A DNA stretch of 64,000 nt from contig MU270050.1 in the NCBI GenBank assembly GCA_021432635.1, positions 124,001 through 188,000 on the forward strand, given 5' to 3'. The position numbers were made by a program, and so were the translations under genes. This document shows, piece by piece, positions 1 to 14,028 of this stretch (positions are counted from its first letter, which is position 1; each line of letters starts with the position of its first letter). Below the pieces are notes generated by a model. It did no database searches. It worked only from the letters and a program-made list of their open reading frames with translations, and was not told the origin of the DNA. The stretch comes from Thozetella sp. PMI_491 (taxonomy: Eukaryota > Ascomycota > Sordariomycetes > Chaetosphaeriales > Chaetosphaeriaceae).

Positions 1-1024
1 ATTTAAGAATAAAAAGAAATAATAATATATATTTATTGTAAAAAGTATCTACTCTTTTATATATTACTACCCTTAAAATATATAAAAAATTAAGACAATA
101 GATTAAACTATTAACTATAAAAAGTATATAATAATTACTTTAAAAATAAGAAGAAATACTAGTTCTTAAACTTAAACAACCCTAGATATAACATATATAT
201 TAAAGATAATACCTTATATATAAAATAAAAACCTACTAGTAAATAATAACTAGAGAAACTCTAATAATTAAATATCTTAATACCTATATCTAAATAACTA
301 GACTATTTTAAATAATACCTTATAATAATATATTATAATAACTAAGAAGTCTAAAAGATATAGTTAGATAACTCTCTTATTAAGACTTATATCTATAAAG
401 AAAGTGATAAATAACTTGCCTTTTATATACCTAGGTAATAAGGAGAAGAATTTAATAGCCTAATAGAAATTAAAGAAGAACTAATAAAAGAGTTATATAA
501 TATACCTTTATTTATAGTTTAAGAATACCTAGGGATTAGACTTGACTTAATCCTAGGAGGGGAATATATATTATTTCTTATAGATAGAGTTTTATATTAT
601 AACTCTTTAAAAAATAACTAATAATTAAATTATTAAGATAACCCTTAAATAAGCCCTTAGTATAAATACTATAAAGAAATTACTTAGATATAATATATTA
701 TACTATATAAAATATATATTATAGATAAACTAAAGTATAATTTCTTTCTTATTAGGTATAAGATATAATAAATTAATAACTTATACCTATAAAAAGAAAT
801 AAAGTATTAGGAAATAAAGGACTAATATAATAGATAAGCTACTTTTAAGCTAAACCCTTAGTTTTTAATACACTGTAAAAACAAGCTAAATATAATATAA
901 TATACTTTAATAATATATTTATACTATTACTTAGAGAAAACTATATAATAATATTAAGGAAAAGTATAAGGATATACTTTTATAAAAGAAAACCCTATTA
1001 ACTTATAAATAAAAACTATAAAAG

Positions 1025-1251
1025 TGTTAGAATAGCTATTCGCAGCACTAGCAAGCTATAGAGAATCTATAGTATTAAGATCCCATTAATCACGTGGATT
1101 CTCATTACATGATCAATGGGAGCATATAAAAGTCGTTCCTAAGCTCATTAGCTCTTAGGAAGAATATAGAAGATAGATACTAATACACGATACGGATTTA
1201 CACAGTTTATTTACTTTATTACTTTACAAGATCTCATACACTTACCAAACA
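1025..1251 (+). repeat. 5' LTR of the Copia-type element
   Basis: It starts TGTTAGAATAGCT and ends CCAAACA, giving TG...CA termini. It matches the 3' LTR over its full length, with differences mostly C/T and G/A. It contains a TATA-like stretch (TATAAAAG near 1,125). Confidence 0.88.
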
Positions 1252-4200
1252 CTAATCAGTATTACTTTCAAAGCAACACAGAATAGCTAAAGGAAGCTTA
1301 TAAACACTCTTCTAAAGATCACCGCCCCGAAACTCAAAATCAGAGATCTCTAAAAGTAAGTGATTAGAACAAAGGGCCACCCCTAAATAAGAATCAGGAC
1401 TTCGCCTTAATTACAAAAACAACTATCCTATACACACACAAACACTATGGCTAACATATAAAAAAATAGCCCTGCAACAGGCCAGACTCACCTAAGAGGA
1501 GCGTAATAAAACAAAGGTCATCAGTATCTTAAAGTAGATACAGCTTACGATCTAGGATTATAAGATTATTAACTAAGAAATAATCTTATAACTACTACAA
1601 TTAATTAACTTAGAAATAGCTTTAAGAGAGCAAAGAAATACATGGGTAGTGTCTCATCTACTTAAGTATATAAACAATCACGCCAACCCACAAGGATTCA
1701 AGCTCCTCAGCTACTTCTAAAAGGACTTTAAAAAATAGTACACTAAGCACTTTAAAAAGCTGAGTAGACAGATCAAACGATTACTAATAAGCTTCTTAAA
1801 AGATTAAGGGCTCCCAGTGTAAAGATCTAGAATAAAGCCAATCTTAAAGATCCTATAGGAGTATATAATTTAAGATTTTAATAAGGAAACAACCATAAAG
1901 GTCCACCAAATAATTAAAAAAGAGACTTTAAGCATAAGAAGCACAATTTAGACTAGGGAGGAGCTAAGACCCCCAAGGATAAAAGCTTATCAAGAGTCTC
2001 TAGTGCAGATCTTACTATAGGGACAGGGCTAGAATCAACAAACCAGCTATATAAGTCAGTAATCTAGACCAGACTAATCACAGCCTATAGATCTACTGAA
2101 ACGGTCTAATATAGGTCTATTTAGGACTATTAAGAGCTAATTAAAGGCTTTAGATACCTAGTATAAACCCTATATAGCTTACCCCTTAAATAAAAGATTC
2201 TCACAGCATCACTTTATACAACCCTAACCCCAGGGATATCCCTAGCAGTAAAGGAGGGATACTAGAGCCCTACAAGCAGCCATAAGTTAAAACACAGTAG
2301 GAAACGATCAGTAGAAAGGCCTATAAGGGATCAATCTATACTAGGAGGAATAGGACTGGCAATCCCTACCCCTACTGGTATCCCTGATAGAAGAGATTAA
2401 TATAAATACACTACAGTCATTCTCTAAGATCTAGAAGGAGAAGAATATATAGACTAGAGCTTAGTATAATATATTAGATTCTAAGGTGAAACAGTTCTTA
2501 TTATGCTTAAGGAAGCTTAAGATCTGCCTTTCTCAGCTCTATATAGTGTTTGATCAGATGTTAAGAGGGGAAGCCTTACAGTATTTCCTTAACTATATAA
2601 ATCTAGAGTAGCTATTCGCTATACTATATATAGAGATTAGACAGCACTACGATATAAAGATAAACAAAGCTCTATACTATAACAATTAAAGCTTGTTAAC
2701 GCTTAACATCTTAAAAGGAAAGCCAGAGATAGCTAAAAAGAGCAGTTAGGAGGTGCTCTAAGCACTGTTTAATAAGCTGCAGTTATACCAGTAAACTCTT
2801 AGCAAGGAATATCAAATAGAACAACAGCTTATAGATATAACACTAAGAGCTATTTCTAGTATATAAGAGCTATTAATTACCCTCTCTAAGCCAGAGAGGA
2901 GCTTTAAGGCACTCTATTCTTTGCTCTATAACATACTCTAGACGGTAGAAAACACTAATTCATCCACTATAAAAAGCTTTTTTATTAACCAATAATTCTA
3001 ACACACTAATAAGCGCTTAAAGAGTCCTTTTTAGAGCTTAAGACTATTCTAGACTAATAAGCTAAGCTTAAATAGGAGAAAATAAACCGGTAAGTATTAG
3101 TATTATAAAAAGATTGGTTGCTACTTTAAAAACCATACAGAAGCTAAACAAGTAAAGACAAAGGAGAAATAAAAGCTCTAGCAATCTTTTAAGAACAAGC
3201 CTAAGCAAGGCTATAAAACATACCTTACAGTATATAAAAGACCATCCCCACACAAGACATTCCTAGAGGAACAGTATTTAAGTAATCCAGACAATCTCTT
3301 AAGTAAAGAAGAAAGCAAGGGGGAAAGCAGTTAACAACGAGAGACAGCAGCTTAACTTATAGACTTAGTATTCTAATACGCTCTATAAGTAAAAATAAGG
3401 AATACACCGCTAAACCACTATTAATCTAATCAAGAGAAACACATTAATAAGGTGTTTATACTCGATAAATACTCTAAAGCTATATTTCAAGGCATTATAC
3501 CTAATACTAGCGCCATAAAAAAGTCAACCACAGGTATAAGGCAGTTCTAAGCCCTTAAACACTAACTCCCTATAATCTCTTTAAACAAGAATAGAGCTAG
3601 TAAAGCATATATCCACTTTAAAAGCAGAGATCCCCTAGAATCTATAAGAACCACAATTATCAGCACCCCAATTAGCCAGATCATATTCTACATAGTAAAA
3701 GCACCCATACTATTCTTACTGTATTTAAAAGATATAGACAATCTCTCCACAGAGCTACACAATATAAGGAACAAACTAGTAAAAACCGATAGAGTGTATA
3801 TTTTAATATACCACAAATAAAGACATACATAGTTCTACCTAAAAGGAATAAGAACAAGCATAGATAGTATTAATAAACTCGTAAGAGTAGTGTTCCTAAC
3901 CAAGACAAAGCTCAGGCGCATACACAAATACTTTAGTCACCCTTCTATAGGCAAAATATATAAGTTCCTCACAGAAGTAGGCTATAAGGTCAAGATAAAC
4001 ACACTTAAGCTTATAAACCACTTTTACCACTTCTACTAGAAGCATAAAAACACTTCTAAGCGCTTTAAATTTACTCTTTATAAAGAAGCTAACTTTAACT
4101 ATAAGATCCTAGTTAATATAGTATACTTCAGCAGCAAACCAGTACTCTATATAATCTATACAAGCACAAGATTCTAGGCTAGCAGCTTCCTAAAAGACAT

Positions 4201-7200
4201 AACTACTGAAACAATATAAAATACCTTAAAAAGGTATTAAATAGATATATATCTAGGTCCACTAAATATTCTTACTATAGATTTAGGCACTAACTTTGCC
4301 TCTAATTACTTTAAGGCAGAAGTAAAGCTCGTAAGGATTACCTACCAGTAGGTCCTAGTCAAGGCATACCATAATATTAAAAAGATTAAACAAATACATA
4401 AGAGTCTAAGGAGAGCCTATAATATTATACTTAAAAAGGACAGAGGGAACACTAAAGAGGCATTTCAAGCAGCCTTAAGCACTGTTAATATAACAACTAG
4501 ACCAGATAGTCTAGTACTAACACTATTAGTATTTAACACTTATCTATAGATTTCTATAGATTTACTACCTTTAGCTAGCTAACTACAGTGTGAAAGAGCT
4601 TATAAAAAGGCGTTGATAAAGCTATGAAAGACCTTAACTGAGAAATGTATCAGGGAAACTATTAACACATATAACAGACTAAACATGGAGGAGACTCTCC
4701 TGTAAATACTTATACTAGAGAGCTTAGTACTAGTATAACAAGAGAGCCTACGCCAGTAGCAAGGCCTATTTAGAGTACTTAGAGTATTAGATAAAGATAT
4801 TACAGTAAAAACTATTAATAGTCTAACCACGTTCCAAACCACAGCTATTTAGCCATATAATATACTAGGAGAACAATAGACTACCTCTAAGGAGATTAGA
4901 ACAAGTATATTATTCAAGTATCCTAAGCCTCTACTACAATAAAAACAAGGAAGACTATTATGTAAAGAAGCCAAATCAAAACATGTAGAGCAAAGCCACT
5001 TAAACACAATGATAAAGTGTATAACACATAGTAATACACTTACAAAAGCAACTATATTTATAACAGAAAAGGAACGCAAGTCATATAAATAAACTGTTAG
5101 ACTCAGGGTAGAGGGAGCTATTAAGACTGCTAGAGCACCGTTTAAACTCTTAGATCAAGCTAAAATCTAGTCCCTAATAACAGCTAGAGTACTTAAGGCA
5201 ATCCCTCTGACAAAGGATCTAAAGGGTGTTAGGATCTTTAGTTATAGGCTTGTTTACAAAGTAAAAGGGCAAGGGACTATAAAACTATATAAGAAATCAC
5301 ACCTTATAGCCTAAGGCTATAGTAACAACAAGAAGTAAATACTCCTTATATAAACGCCTATAATCCTATACTATAGCTAGAGACTAATCCTTACACTTAT
5401 ACTAACTATAGTATTAAAGGGATTTAAGGTTATACTACAAGATATTACACAAGCTTACATCTAGTTAAAGTTAGATCTCTAATGCATAGTTTTACTACGT
5501 CTACCATACAAGCTACACAGCTAATACCCAGAAAACACAGTTCTTAAGGTTATAAAACCACTTTATAAGCTCGCTAAAACAGGTCTACACTAGTTTACAA
5601 CATACAACAAGCACCATAAGCAACAGCTAAATATAAAGATCTCTAGATACAACCCATACCTACTCATCACAAAGCCAGGAAAGCTATTTAGCCTAGTTAG
5701 CCTACAGACTAACAATACACTCAATATTAACAGCTCAAACTTCCTATAAAAAAAGGAAATAAAACTCGCTAAAACAGACTTTAAAGCAAAACTAAGATTA
5801 TTATTAACATTTAACACAGAGAGGGACTTCAATAGTTACTATATAAGCTTAAGTAAAGACTCTATTACAATCAGGTAAAAAAGCCAGGCAAAAAGACTAA
5901 AGCTTATAAACCATAATTTAAAGAGCATAGTAAAGCAATTCATCAAGCAAAAAGCTCGAAAAGCCTACATCACATCCATCTGCTAGCCAAAAGCAATATT
6001 TAACTTTACAACAGCAGTACAAGAGCTTCAACCTATTAAAATAAAGATCAATACAATCAATAAATACATCTAGTAACAGATTAATAACAGCACTAAAAGA
6101 CTTAGATATATATATATTAAGCTAGAAAAAGCTAGATTATACATATTTATAAATAGTTCCTTCGCTAACAATAAAGACCTTAGTTCATAAATCAGATATA
6201 TAATCATTCTTAGCAATAAGAGCATACAAAAACAACTAAATAGCTTTAAGGTAATCAGAAACATTATCCACTAGTCCTCTATAAAGTATAAAAGGATTAT
6301 AAAAAGTATTTTAACAAGTAAAATCTACAGTATAACAGCTAGTTTTAATATCAACTATATACTAAACCATACACTTAGTACAATCACATAACAGCTTAGT
6401 TTAAAAGCGCTAAAGCTAATCATCTACACAGATTTAAGATCACTATACTAGTGCCTAGTCCAACTAGAAAGCACTATAGAAAAGCATCTAATAATCGATT
6501 TAATAGCAGTACACTAGTCTTATAAGGCTTATAAGATCACTAAGATTAGATAAATCGATAGAAGAGACAACCCTATAGATACTATAACAAAAGCACTTCT
6601 AAACAAGGCACTAGAAACACTAATATCAACAAATAAAGTTATTTTCCATATTAAAGGATAGGTTTAACATAAAAAGAAGCATACAAATATAGTTCCTAGA
6701 GTATAATTTACTTTATAATCTTACTAGCTTATTTCCTAAGATATTTATTACTTTAGTTATTATATTATTTATTACTTTAGAGTTAATACTTTAAACAATA
6801 ATTACACTATAGAGAGGAGTATATGATAAAAGGAGGAAAAACACATGCTAGCACAAAAGATTAATTTAGGGAGACACATCCCTTAGTGATTAAGAAATAC
6901 AGGAAACACTAGAGCTAGACCACCAAAATAAAAAACAAGTTAAGCTTTTACTTAAGGGAAAAGCAATACACTAAGCTAAGTAAAGGCCTTTTAGCCTACC
7001 TTTTTCTTCTTATTCGCTATTATATTAGTAATATTATTGTCATTGTTATCAGCGTCTAGCTCTACCGTAAGGCAGAGTATCCCATACACCATAGGGCGCT
7101 AAAACTAGATCTTTTAAACTTATATTAGCAGCTCCTAAGAGCAGTAAAACAAGGAAACTAACCTTTGTATTATTAGCTGCCTTTACAGCTAGAAACTTAG

Positions 7201-8061
7201 CAGTAAGAGCTACAACTATCTTCAGGCTATAACTATAATTAAAGCTGTTAAATCACAGTGGGGAGATCAGGAAAGTAATATATATATAATAGTACAACTA
7301 TAACTAGAGTCACAACGCTAGCAATAGTTTCCAGCTAGTTAAGTATTACAATAAGGATCACCCTTGTCTTTACTAGATATAGCTAATTTTAAACATAAGA
7401 GGCAAGAGCTCCCACATATAGCTCCCTTAGGCAGGCACGCCCAGTAAGCACCCTTTACTATAGTACCACATACTACTACCTTACCCTTAGCCTTAGCCTT
7501 AACGGCTGACTTACGCTACAATAATCCTATCTAAAAACTTATTAGCACATATAAAACACTAATAAAAAGAGTAGAAAAAGCAGAAACAATAAAACTAACT
7601 CACTCTTAAAAGGCATAGTAAAAGTTAAGTTAAAACTATAAAAGACATATTAAATCAGTAGGAAGCTCTTAAACAACATTAGGAAAAAGTATTTTAATCT
7701 TATAGTTATTATTACTACTACTAAAAGGGGGGAAAGCTTAATAGTCGACTCGTCTAACCAGAAAGAGAAAGAGTAAGGGAGCTTAAGTATATAAAGCTAG
7801 CTTTATACATATAGGGGAGCTTCTAGATTAAGGCTTTATAAGCAAGCTATTATTCCTTATTTTTCACCCCTATTATTCTCTTTCTTTTATTCATAAAGCC
7901 ATGCTAAACCCTATTTAACCGCTAAAACAATTAGATAATAATAATAATAAAGCCAAGTGGATCTAATTATTAGTCTTTTTAACAAAGAGATTTAGCTACT
8001 ATATTTAAAAACAGAAAAACAAAGCTTACAAACACTAGCTATAAAAGAAAAGAAGAGCTAA

Positions 8062-8288
8062 TATTAAAATAGCTGTTTACAGCACTGGCAAGCTATAGAG
8101 GATCTATAGTATTAGGATCCCATTAATCACATAGATTCTTATTACATGATTAATAGGAGTATATAAAAGTCGTTCCTAAGCTTATTAGCTCTTAGGAAGA
8201 ATACAGAAGATAGATACTAATACACGATACGGATTTACACAGTTTGTTTGCTTTATTACTTTACGAGATCTCATACGCTTACTAAATA
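8062..8288 (+). repeat. 3' LTR of the Copia-type element
   Basis: It is a full-length partner of the 5' LTR and has the same 227-bp length. Its terminal TG and CA have become TA and TA, as expected from G-to-A and C-to-T mutation. It is followed by the AAAAG target duplication. Confidence 0.88.
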
Positions 8289-8899
8289 AAAAGAATAAAT
8301 TAAAGCTGTAAAATATATATAAAAGTAATTTATTAATATAAGACTTAAGCCCTAGCTTAAAGACTTTATATAATATAAGTTATAACCTATAGATAAAAGC
8401 TAATACTTATAGCTAACCCTAGGGTAAGACTAAATAAAAAACAATAGATATTACTTATAAAGAGTTAATAAGATAACCCTAAGATAAAGACTTTTATAAT
8501 AGCTATTAGTTTAAACTTAAGACTATTTACTTATATTTTTATTATTAATAATTAATATAATATTACTATAGTAATTAATAATAGATCCTAAGGAAACTAT
8601 ATATTACCTAGAGTTATTAATTAGTTATAACTACCTTAGAAAAAGAAAGAATTTATATATTACTTATATATTATAAAAAGAGAATTAGTTTAATATAAAA
8701 AGAGAGATATTATAATAAAAACTATACCTCTCTTAATATTAGCCTATAATATATATAATAAAGAAGTAACCTTTAATATTATAGAAATTAAACTATATTA
8801 CTTAATTCTAAGGATATTATAATTATAAAAGAATAACCTAAGAATTAACTAAATAACTAGCTAGATATTTTTTAGACTAATACTTAAAAAATATACTTA

Positions 8900-11800
8900 A
8901 TTAATCTTAAAGAAAGAAACTAAAGATATTTAAAGAGACTTAGCTTTTAAAGTAACTTATAAGAGATCTTTAAGTAAGCCTATAGAAAAGACTTTTAAGA
9001 TATTAATAATTACTAAAGTATCTATAATAAAAACCCTAAATAAGATATTAAAAAAATATTAAAAGTATAATAAATTATTTAAGGGAATATTAAATATAAG
9101 GTTACTAGAGTATAATTAGTTTAATTATTATATACTAATTAAACCAGGAGAATAACCTAAACTATATAAAATCTATAGACTAGATAAAGAAAAACTTATA
9201 GCCCTAAGATAGTACTTTAATAAAAACCTAGAGAAAGATTATATATAACTATTAAATTTACTAGTAAGATATCTAATCTTATTTATACTAAAGAAAAGTA
9301 AGGATAGTATTAAAAAATAAAGACTATATATTAACTATTAATAACTTAATAATATTACTATCCCTAATAAAAGATTATTACCCCTAATATTGAAACTATA
9401 AGACTAATTAATAAAAGCTATAATAATAATATACTTTAACCTAAAAGAAGCTTATAACCTAATCTAAATAGTAAAAGAGAAAGAATAGAAAATAGTAATT
9501 AGGACTAAGTATAGATACTATAAGTACTTAGTTATACCTTTTAGACTATAAAACACTTTAGTAATATTTTAAGCTATAATTAATTATATCTTATAATCTT
9601 ATATTAATAGATTCTATATTATTTACCTAGATAATATCCTTATTTACTTAAAAAATAAAATAAAATATAAGTAATATATTTATATTATATTATAAGCCCT
9701 AAAAGATATTAAACTCTTAATAAAATTAAAAAAGAGTAAGTTTTACACTAAGAAAACTATTTTTTTAAGATTTAAGATTACCCTTAGATTTATAGGAATA
9801 AACCCTAAGAAAGTAGTAATAGTATAAGACTAGCTGCTACTAAAAATAGTAAAAGAAGTATAAGCTTTCCTTAGATTTATTAATTACTACTATTACTTTA
9901 TAAAAAACTATAATAAGCTTACCCTACTACTTATAAAGCTTATTTATAAAAAGACTAAGTTTAAATAGATTAACTAAGCTAGTAAAGTCTTTAAAGCTAT
10001 TAAGTTATAGATCTTAAGTAAACCTATACTTATACTCTTAGACCTAGTAAGACTATATAAAGTTAAAACTAACTCCTTAGATTTTATAATAAGAGGATAA
10101 CTCAGATAATATAATAAAAAAGAATTATTATACCTAGTTACTTTCTTTTTAAAAAAGCTTAAAGGAATAAAAATTAACTATTAAATATATAATAAAGAAT
10201 TAATAGCTATTATTAAAGCCCTTAAAAAATAAAAGGTTTACTTTTATAAAGTATAATATTAAGTTATTATTTATATAGACTATAAAAACCTTACTTACTT
10301 TATAATAAATAAAGAGCTTAATAAATAATAAATTAGATAGATTAAATTCCTATCTAAATTTAATTTTAAAATTATATATAAAAAGGGACTAGAAAACACT
10401 AAAATAGATACCTTTAGCTAAAGAAAAGATTATATATAAGAACTAAAACCTTATATATAAAGTATTTTAATAGTTTTAAAAGATAAAAGCCTAGGCTAAG
10501 CCTTTTAAGAGTTAAACACTACTTTTTAAGTCCTTTTAAACCTTAACTAGACTAATAAGATTAAAAAAGCCTGTAATAATTAGGACTTTATAGACTTTAT
10601 ATAAAGTAGCCTTAGTAAAAATATAGAAAAGAAAAATAGAGTCTACTAATTTTATAGAAAGATTTACATCCTTAATACTTTATAATAAAACCTAGTAAAG
10701 GAATTATATAAAATCCTTTCCTATAGATATTAAGGAGTTATTAAAACTCTAAAATAATTATATTATACCTATAACTTTCCTAGAGCTAAGAAAATTATAA
10801 AAGAAGTAATTAAAGAATATGATAAATATAATAAAAGTAAGGCAAATTAATATAAGATCTATAGAGAATTATAACCTTTTTTAATCCCTGAAAAATTATA
10901 GAGCTTAATCTTTTTAGACTTTATTATAAAACTATTATCTTTAAAGAAATCTTTAACTAGAGTATTTTTTAATAATATCTTAGTAATTACTAATAGACTT
11001 ATTAAGTATAGCTATTTTATCCTATATAAAAAAGCTAGTAATACTAAAGAATTAATCTATATATTTATAAAAAATATTATTATAAATTATAAATTATTAG
11101 ACAAGTTAATTAATAATAGAGATAAATTATTTACCTTAAACTTTTAAAAAGCCCTTATAGCCTAACTTAGAATTAAATACTAACTATTAATAGCCTATTA
11201 CCCCTAGTCTAATAGGTAAATAAAAAGACTTAATTAGACTATAGAATAATATTTATATTATTATATTAACTATAAATAAAATAATTAGATATAATTATTA
11301 CTAATTACTTAGTTTACTTATAATAGTGTTAGATAAGAGTTAACTAAGATATCCTTATTTTTTACTAACTATAGCTTTAAACTAAAAGTCTATTAAACCT
11401 TTCTTAACTTAAAAGAAAATCTTAGAGTAAGATTAAGAGTTAAAGAACTAAAAACCCTATATAAATTTATAAAGAAGGAACTTAAGTTTATCTGTAATAG
11501 AATAAGTAAATATATTAACTAGAAAAGATTAAAGGGACTAATCTTTTAAAAGGGAGATAAGGTTTATCTTTTATAAAGAAATATTAAAATAATATAACTA
11601 AGTGATAAATTAGACTTTAAGAAGATAGAACTGTTTTAGATTAAAAAATAAACTAATAAAGTCACCTATAAACTAAAACTATTTATAATAATATAGATAT
11701 ATCTAATTTTTTATATCTTATTATTTAAACTAGTGTTAAAAAAATACTAGATTAGATAAATATATAGAAGTTAATAAGTAATTAGAATATAAAGTTGAAA

Positions 11801-11940
11801 AAATTATAGACTTTTATAATACTAAAGATAGATTAGAGTACCTAGTTAAATAGATAGGATATAATACTAGTGAAAATATATAGGAACCTAATAAATACCT
11901 AGGAAATTTATAGGAACTTATTTAATAGTTTTACTATTAA
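8900..11940 (+). mobile_element. Degenerate Ty3/Gypsy chromovirus pol region
   Basis: The + strand translation, read through stops, gives a Ty3-type reverse transcriptase (LLPLI, 'FNLKEAYNLI', 'YKYLVIPF', 'YLDNILIY' near 9,360-9,660), RNase H ('YNKELIAIIKALKK' near 10,185), an integrase core ('NRLIKYSYF' near 10,990) and a terminal chromodomain (about 11,770-11,930, with 'LEYLVK' and a WEP-like end). The element flanks the Copia insertion on both sides, so its gag/protease part is probably at 1-1,019 plus 8,294-8,900. I could not recognise its LTRs; the 5' one is presumably left of the window. It is inactive, with stops throughout. Confidence 0.8.
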
Positions 11941-13915
11941 AACCCTAATTAACTAATACTAAGTTAAAACCTATTACTTCCTAGTTAATTATACTAAAAG
12001 TACCTAAACCCTATATTTCCTTTATAGTGTATTACTTTAAAGATATCTCCTTAATAGTATCCTCTTTTAAACTTATAACCCTATAAATAAATAACTACTT
12101 ATCTTATAAATAGACTAGTTTCTTTTACTTATATAAATAGTTTAACTATATAAGTGTTTTAGATAGAGATTTTTATACTGTTAATACCTTTATATATTAA
12201 AAGTAGATTACCTTGCCTGCCTTCTCCTCCTTATACTTTAGCCTAGACTGTTTTGATAAGTTTTAAGCTATTATACTAACTAGTTAATAAGTATAATCTT
12301 TATAAACTATAAAAAACACTTATAAGTGTTTACTATTAATAAGTTATTATATAACTTTCTAGACTTAATATAGTAATAATATTTTCTTAAACGACTAGCC
12401 ACCTTATACTTTAAACCTTTTTTAAAATAATAAAAGTATAATATATTAGACTTAACCTTATTTTAATTAATAAATTTAGTAAGAAGATAATATTCCTAAG
12501 TTTTATTAGAAGTAGTTTTTCGTTTCTCTATATAACTAGACATCTTATTAGTATATAGTAATATAAAAGGAAAAAGAAACTTAGCAATATATTAACAGAT
12601 AAATATAGGTATAGGCTTATTTATAGGTCGCTAAAGATATTAATATAAAAGAGAGAGCTTATATTATAATTAAGGTATTAATTACCTCCCTACAATCGTT
12701 AACACAGCTTAGTGCTTAGCTACAAGTGATTATAACAGGTAAAACCCCTGATAGATACTTTAGGCACTTATATAAATAGTCTACTAATTAGGAAGGATTA
12801 CTACGGAGCATTAAGCTCTTAGTAAGCCTAAAGCTCCTAGATTATCAAGAAGCTCTAGACCTTTAATAATCTAAAGTAAGCTATAAAGAGCAACCTAGTA
12901 TATAAGACTATAGTCTCTACCTAGATAGATCTATTAGCCTTTACTCTTTAGTAATTAATCTATTTAAGCTACCTTAGCTTATACTTTAGATTCTATACCC
13001 CTTAGTTAATTAATACTCTACTTATCTCTACCCTTTCTACCTTAGGAAAGAATCCCCTATACTCTAAGAATACTAACCTTAGGATCTTAGTATTATAACA
13101 AGAATTAAAATGTCTTTATCCTTAAATTTCTTTTAAAGCTTAACCTCTTTTTATTTAAGTATATAAAGCTGCTTTAATAGTTAAATTTATACTTTTATAT
13201 TAATAATCTCCTTACCTTTAATTTATACTTTTATAATAAACACCTATACTAATAACTATTATTTTATTATTAGGGTTTTATATTAGCTTTTTATCTTTAA
13301 AGATTTATTTATAATTATAAAGCATAAAAAGTCTAAATAAGTATTAGGAATAATTAACCCCTAACCCTATTATATATTTAAATTAATATCTTTTTAAACT
13401 AAGGCCTTTTCCTTTATTAAGCCTAATCTACTAGCCCTTACTATAACACTAATAGCCTAATATAAAAAAGTATTAGAATTATAATACCATAGTATTAAGT
13501 CCCTAAAAGGAATTACTAGTATAGGTAAGAGTTAAGGGAATAAACAATTATATTTCTTAACTATAGCAGTACTATTTAACTAATACTTATAAGAGGGAGA
13601 TCCTCCTATAGTACAGCATACTTAGCTGGTCCACTTATAGAACCTACTTAAAACACTACTAGATTAGGCATAAAATACCCCTAGCTTCTACTTATAATAT
13701 AGTAGTTACCCTAACTATAATAGGCATCTTATTATATAAACCCACCCACCTTTTATATCTACCTCTGAAAACTTTTTTCTATAATTACTAAGAATATTTA
13801 TTAATTACTTACTTACTATAAAAAGAGGTATATAAAGTTTTACAGCTTTTTATCAAAGTATAGTGTTGTTACGATGTTAAGAAAATAGAGAGTATAATAT
13901 GCGATAAGAAATTTA
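11941..13915. other. AT-rich stretch without recognisable gene
   Basis: This stretch lies downstream of the Gypsy chromodomain. It probably includes the 3' untranslated region and LTR of that element plus other relics, but no matching repeat partner is visible inside the window. Base composition rises slightly in GC around 12,680-12,830. I recognise no coding sequence. Confidence 0.5.
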
Positions 13916-14028
13916 TCACTCGCTTGTCCTCGTCACTCGCTTGTCCTCGTCACTCGCTTNNNNNNNNNNNNNNNNNNNNNNNNNTCACTCGCTTGTCCTC
14001 GTCACTCGCTTGTCCTCGTCACTCGCTT
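13916..14028. repeat. 17-bp tandem repeat with an N gap
   Basis: The unit is TCACTCGCTTGTCCTCG. Two full copies plus 10 bases lie left of the gap (13,916-13,959), then 25 Ns (13,960-13,984), then again two full copies plus the same 10 bases (13,985-14,028). The two 44-bp flanks are identical. The true copy number is unknown. Confidence 0.9.

Larger units (their letters stand above)
1025..8288 (+). mobile_element. Degenerate Ty1/Copia-type LTR retrotransposon, complete ends
   Basis: Two 227-bp direct repeats (1,025-1,251 and 8,062-8,288) bound a 7.26-kb element, and the 5-bp sequence AAAAG lies directly outside both ends (1,020-1,024 and 8,289-8,293) as a target-site duplication. Internal order on the + strand is Copia-like: a CCHC-type zinc-knuckle relic near 3,085-3,140, integrase core with a fungal-type 'TRPDSLVLTLLVF' stretch near 4,490-4,530, reverse transcriptase with 'DITQAYI' near 5,440 and 'LHxFTTYNKHHK' near 5,590, and RNase H near 6,420-6,640 ending in a DTITKAL-like motif. 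A purine-rich tract (8,043-8,058) precedes the 3' LTR. Every domain contains stops, so the copy is dead. Confidence 0.88.
1..13915. repeat. AT-rich RIP-like transposon block
   Basis: The whole block is strongly AT-rich, depleted in CpG and full of TA-ending words. No open frame of credible length survives on either strand, and recognisable retrotransposon reading frames are interrupted by TAG and TAA codons where Gln or Trp codons are expected. That pattern is what repeat-induced point mutation (C to T, G to A in repeats) leaves in ascomycetes. I did not compute RIP indices. Parts outside the named elements (about 1-1,019, 8,300-8,900 and 11,950-13,915) show no family I can name; the first and second are probably gag and protease parts of the Gypsy element. 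Confidence 0.85.

Noticed and set aside
3068-6264. Several minus-strand open frames of 60-80 codons in the AT-rich block
   Set aside because: They are Leu/Ser/Phe/Tyr-rich antisense shadows of the RIP-degraded Copia element, with no start context or motif.
13916-14028. CRISPR-like array at the 17-bp repeats
   Set aside because: The units are directly tandem with no spacers, and the genome is eukaryotic.
13985-14028. Telomere or subtelomere repeat
   Set aside because: The unit is unlike TTAGGG-type repeats, and genes continue on one side and transposons on the other.
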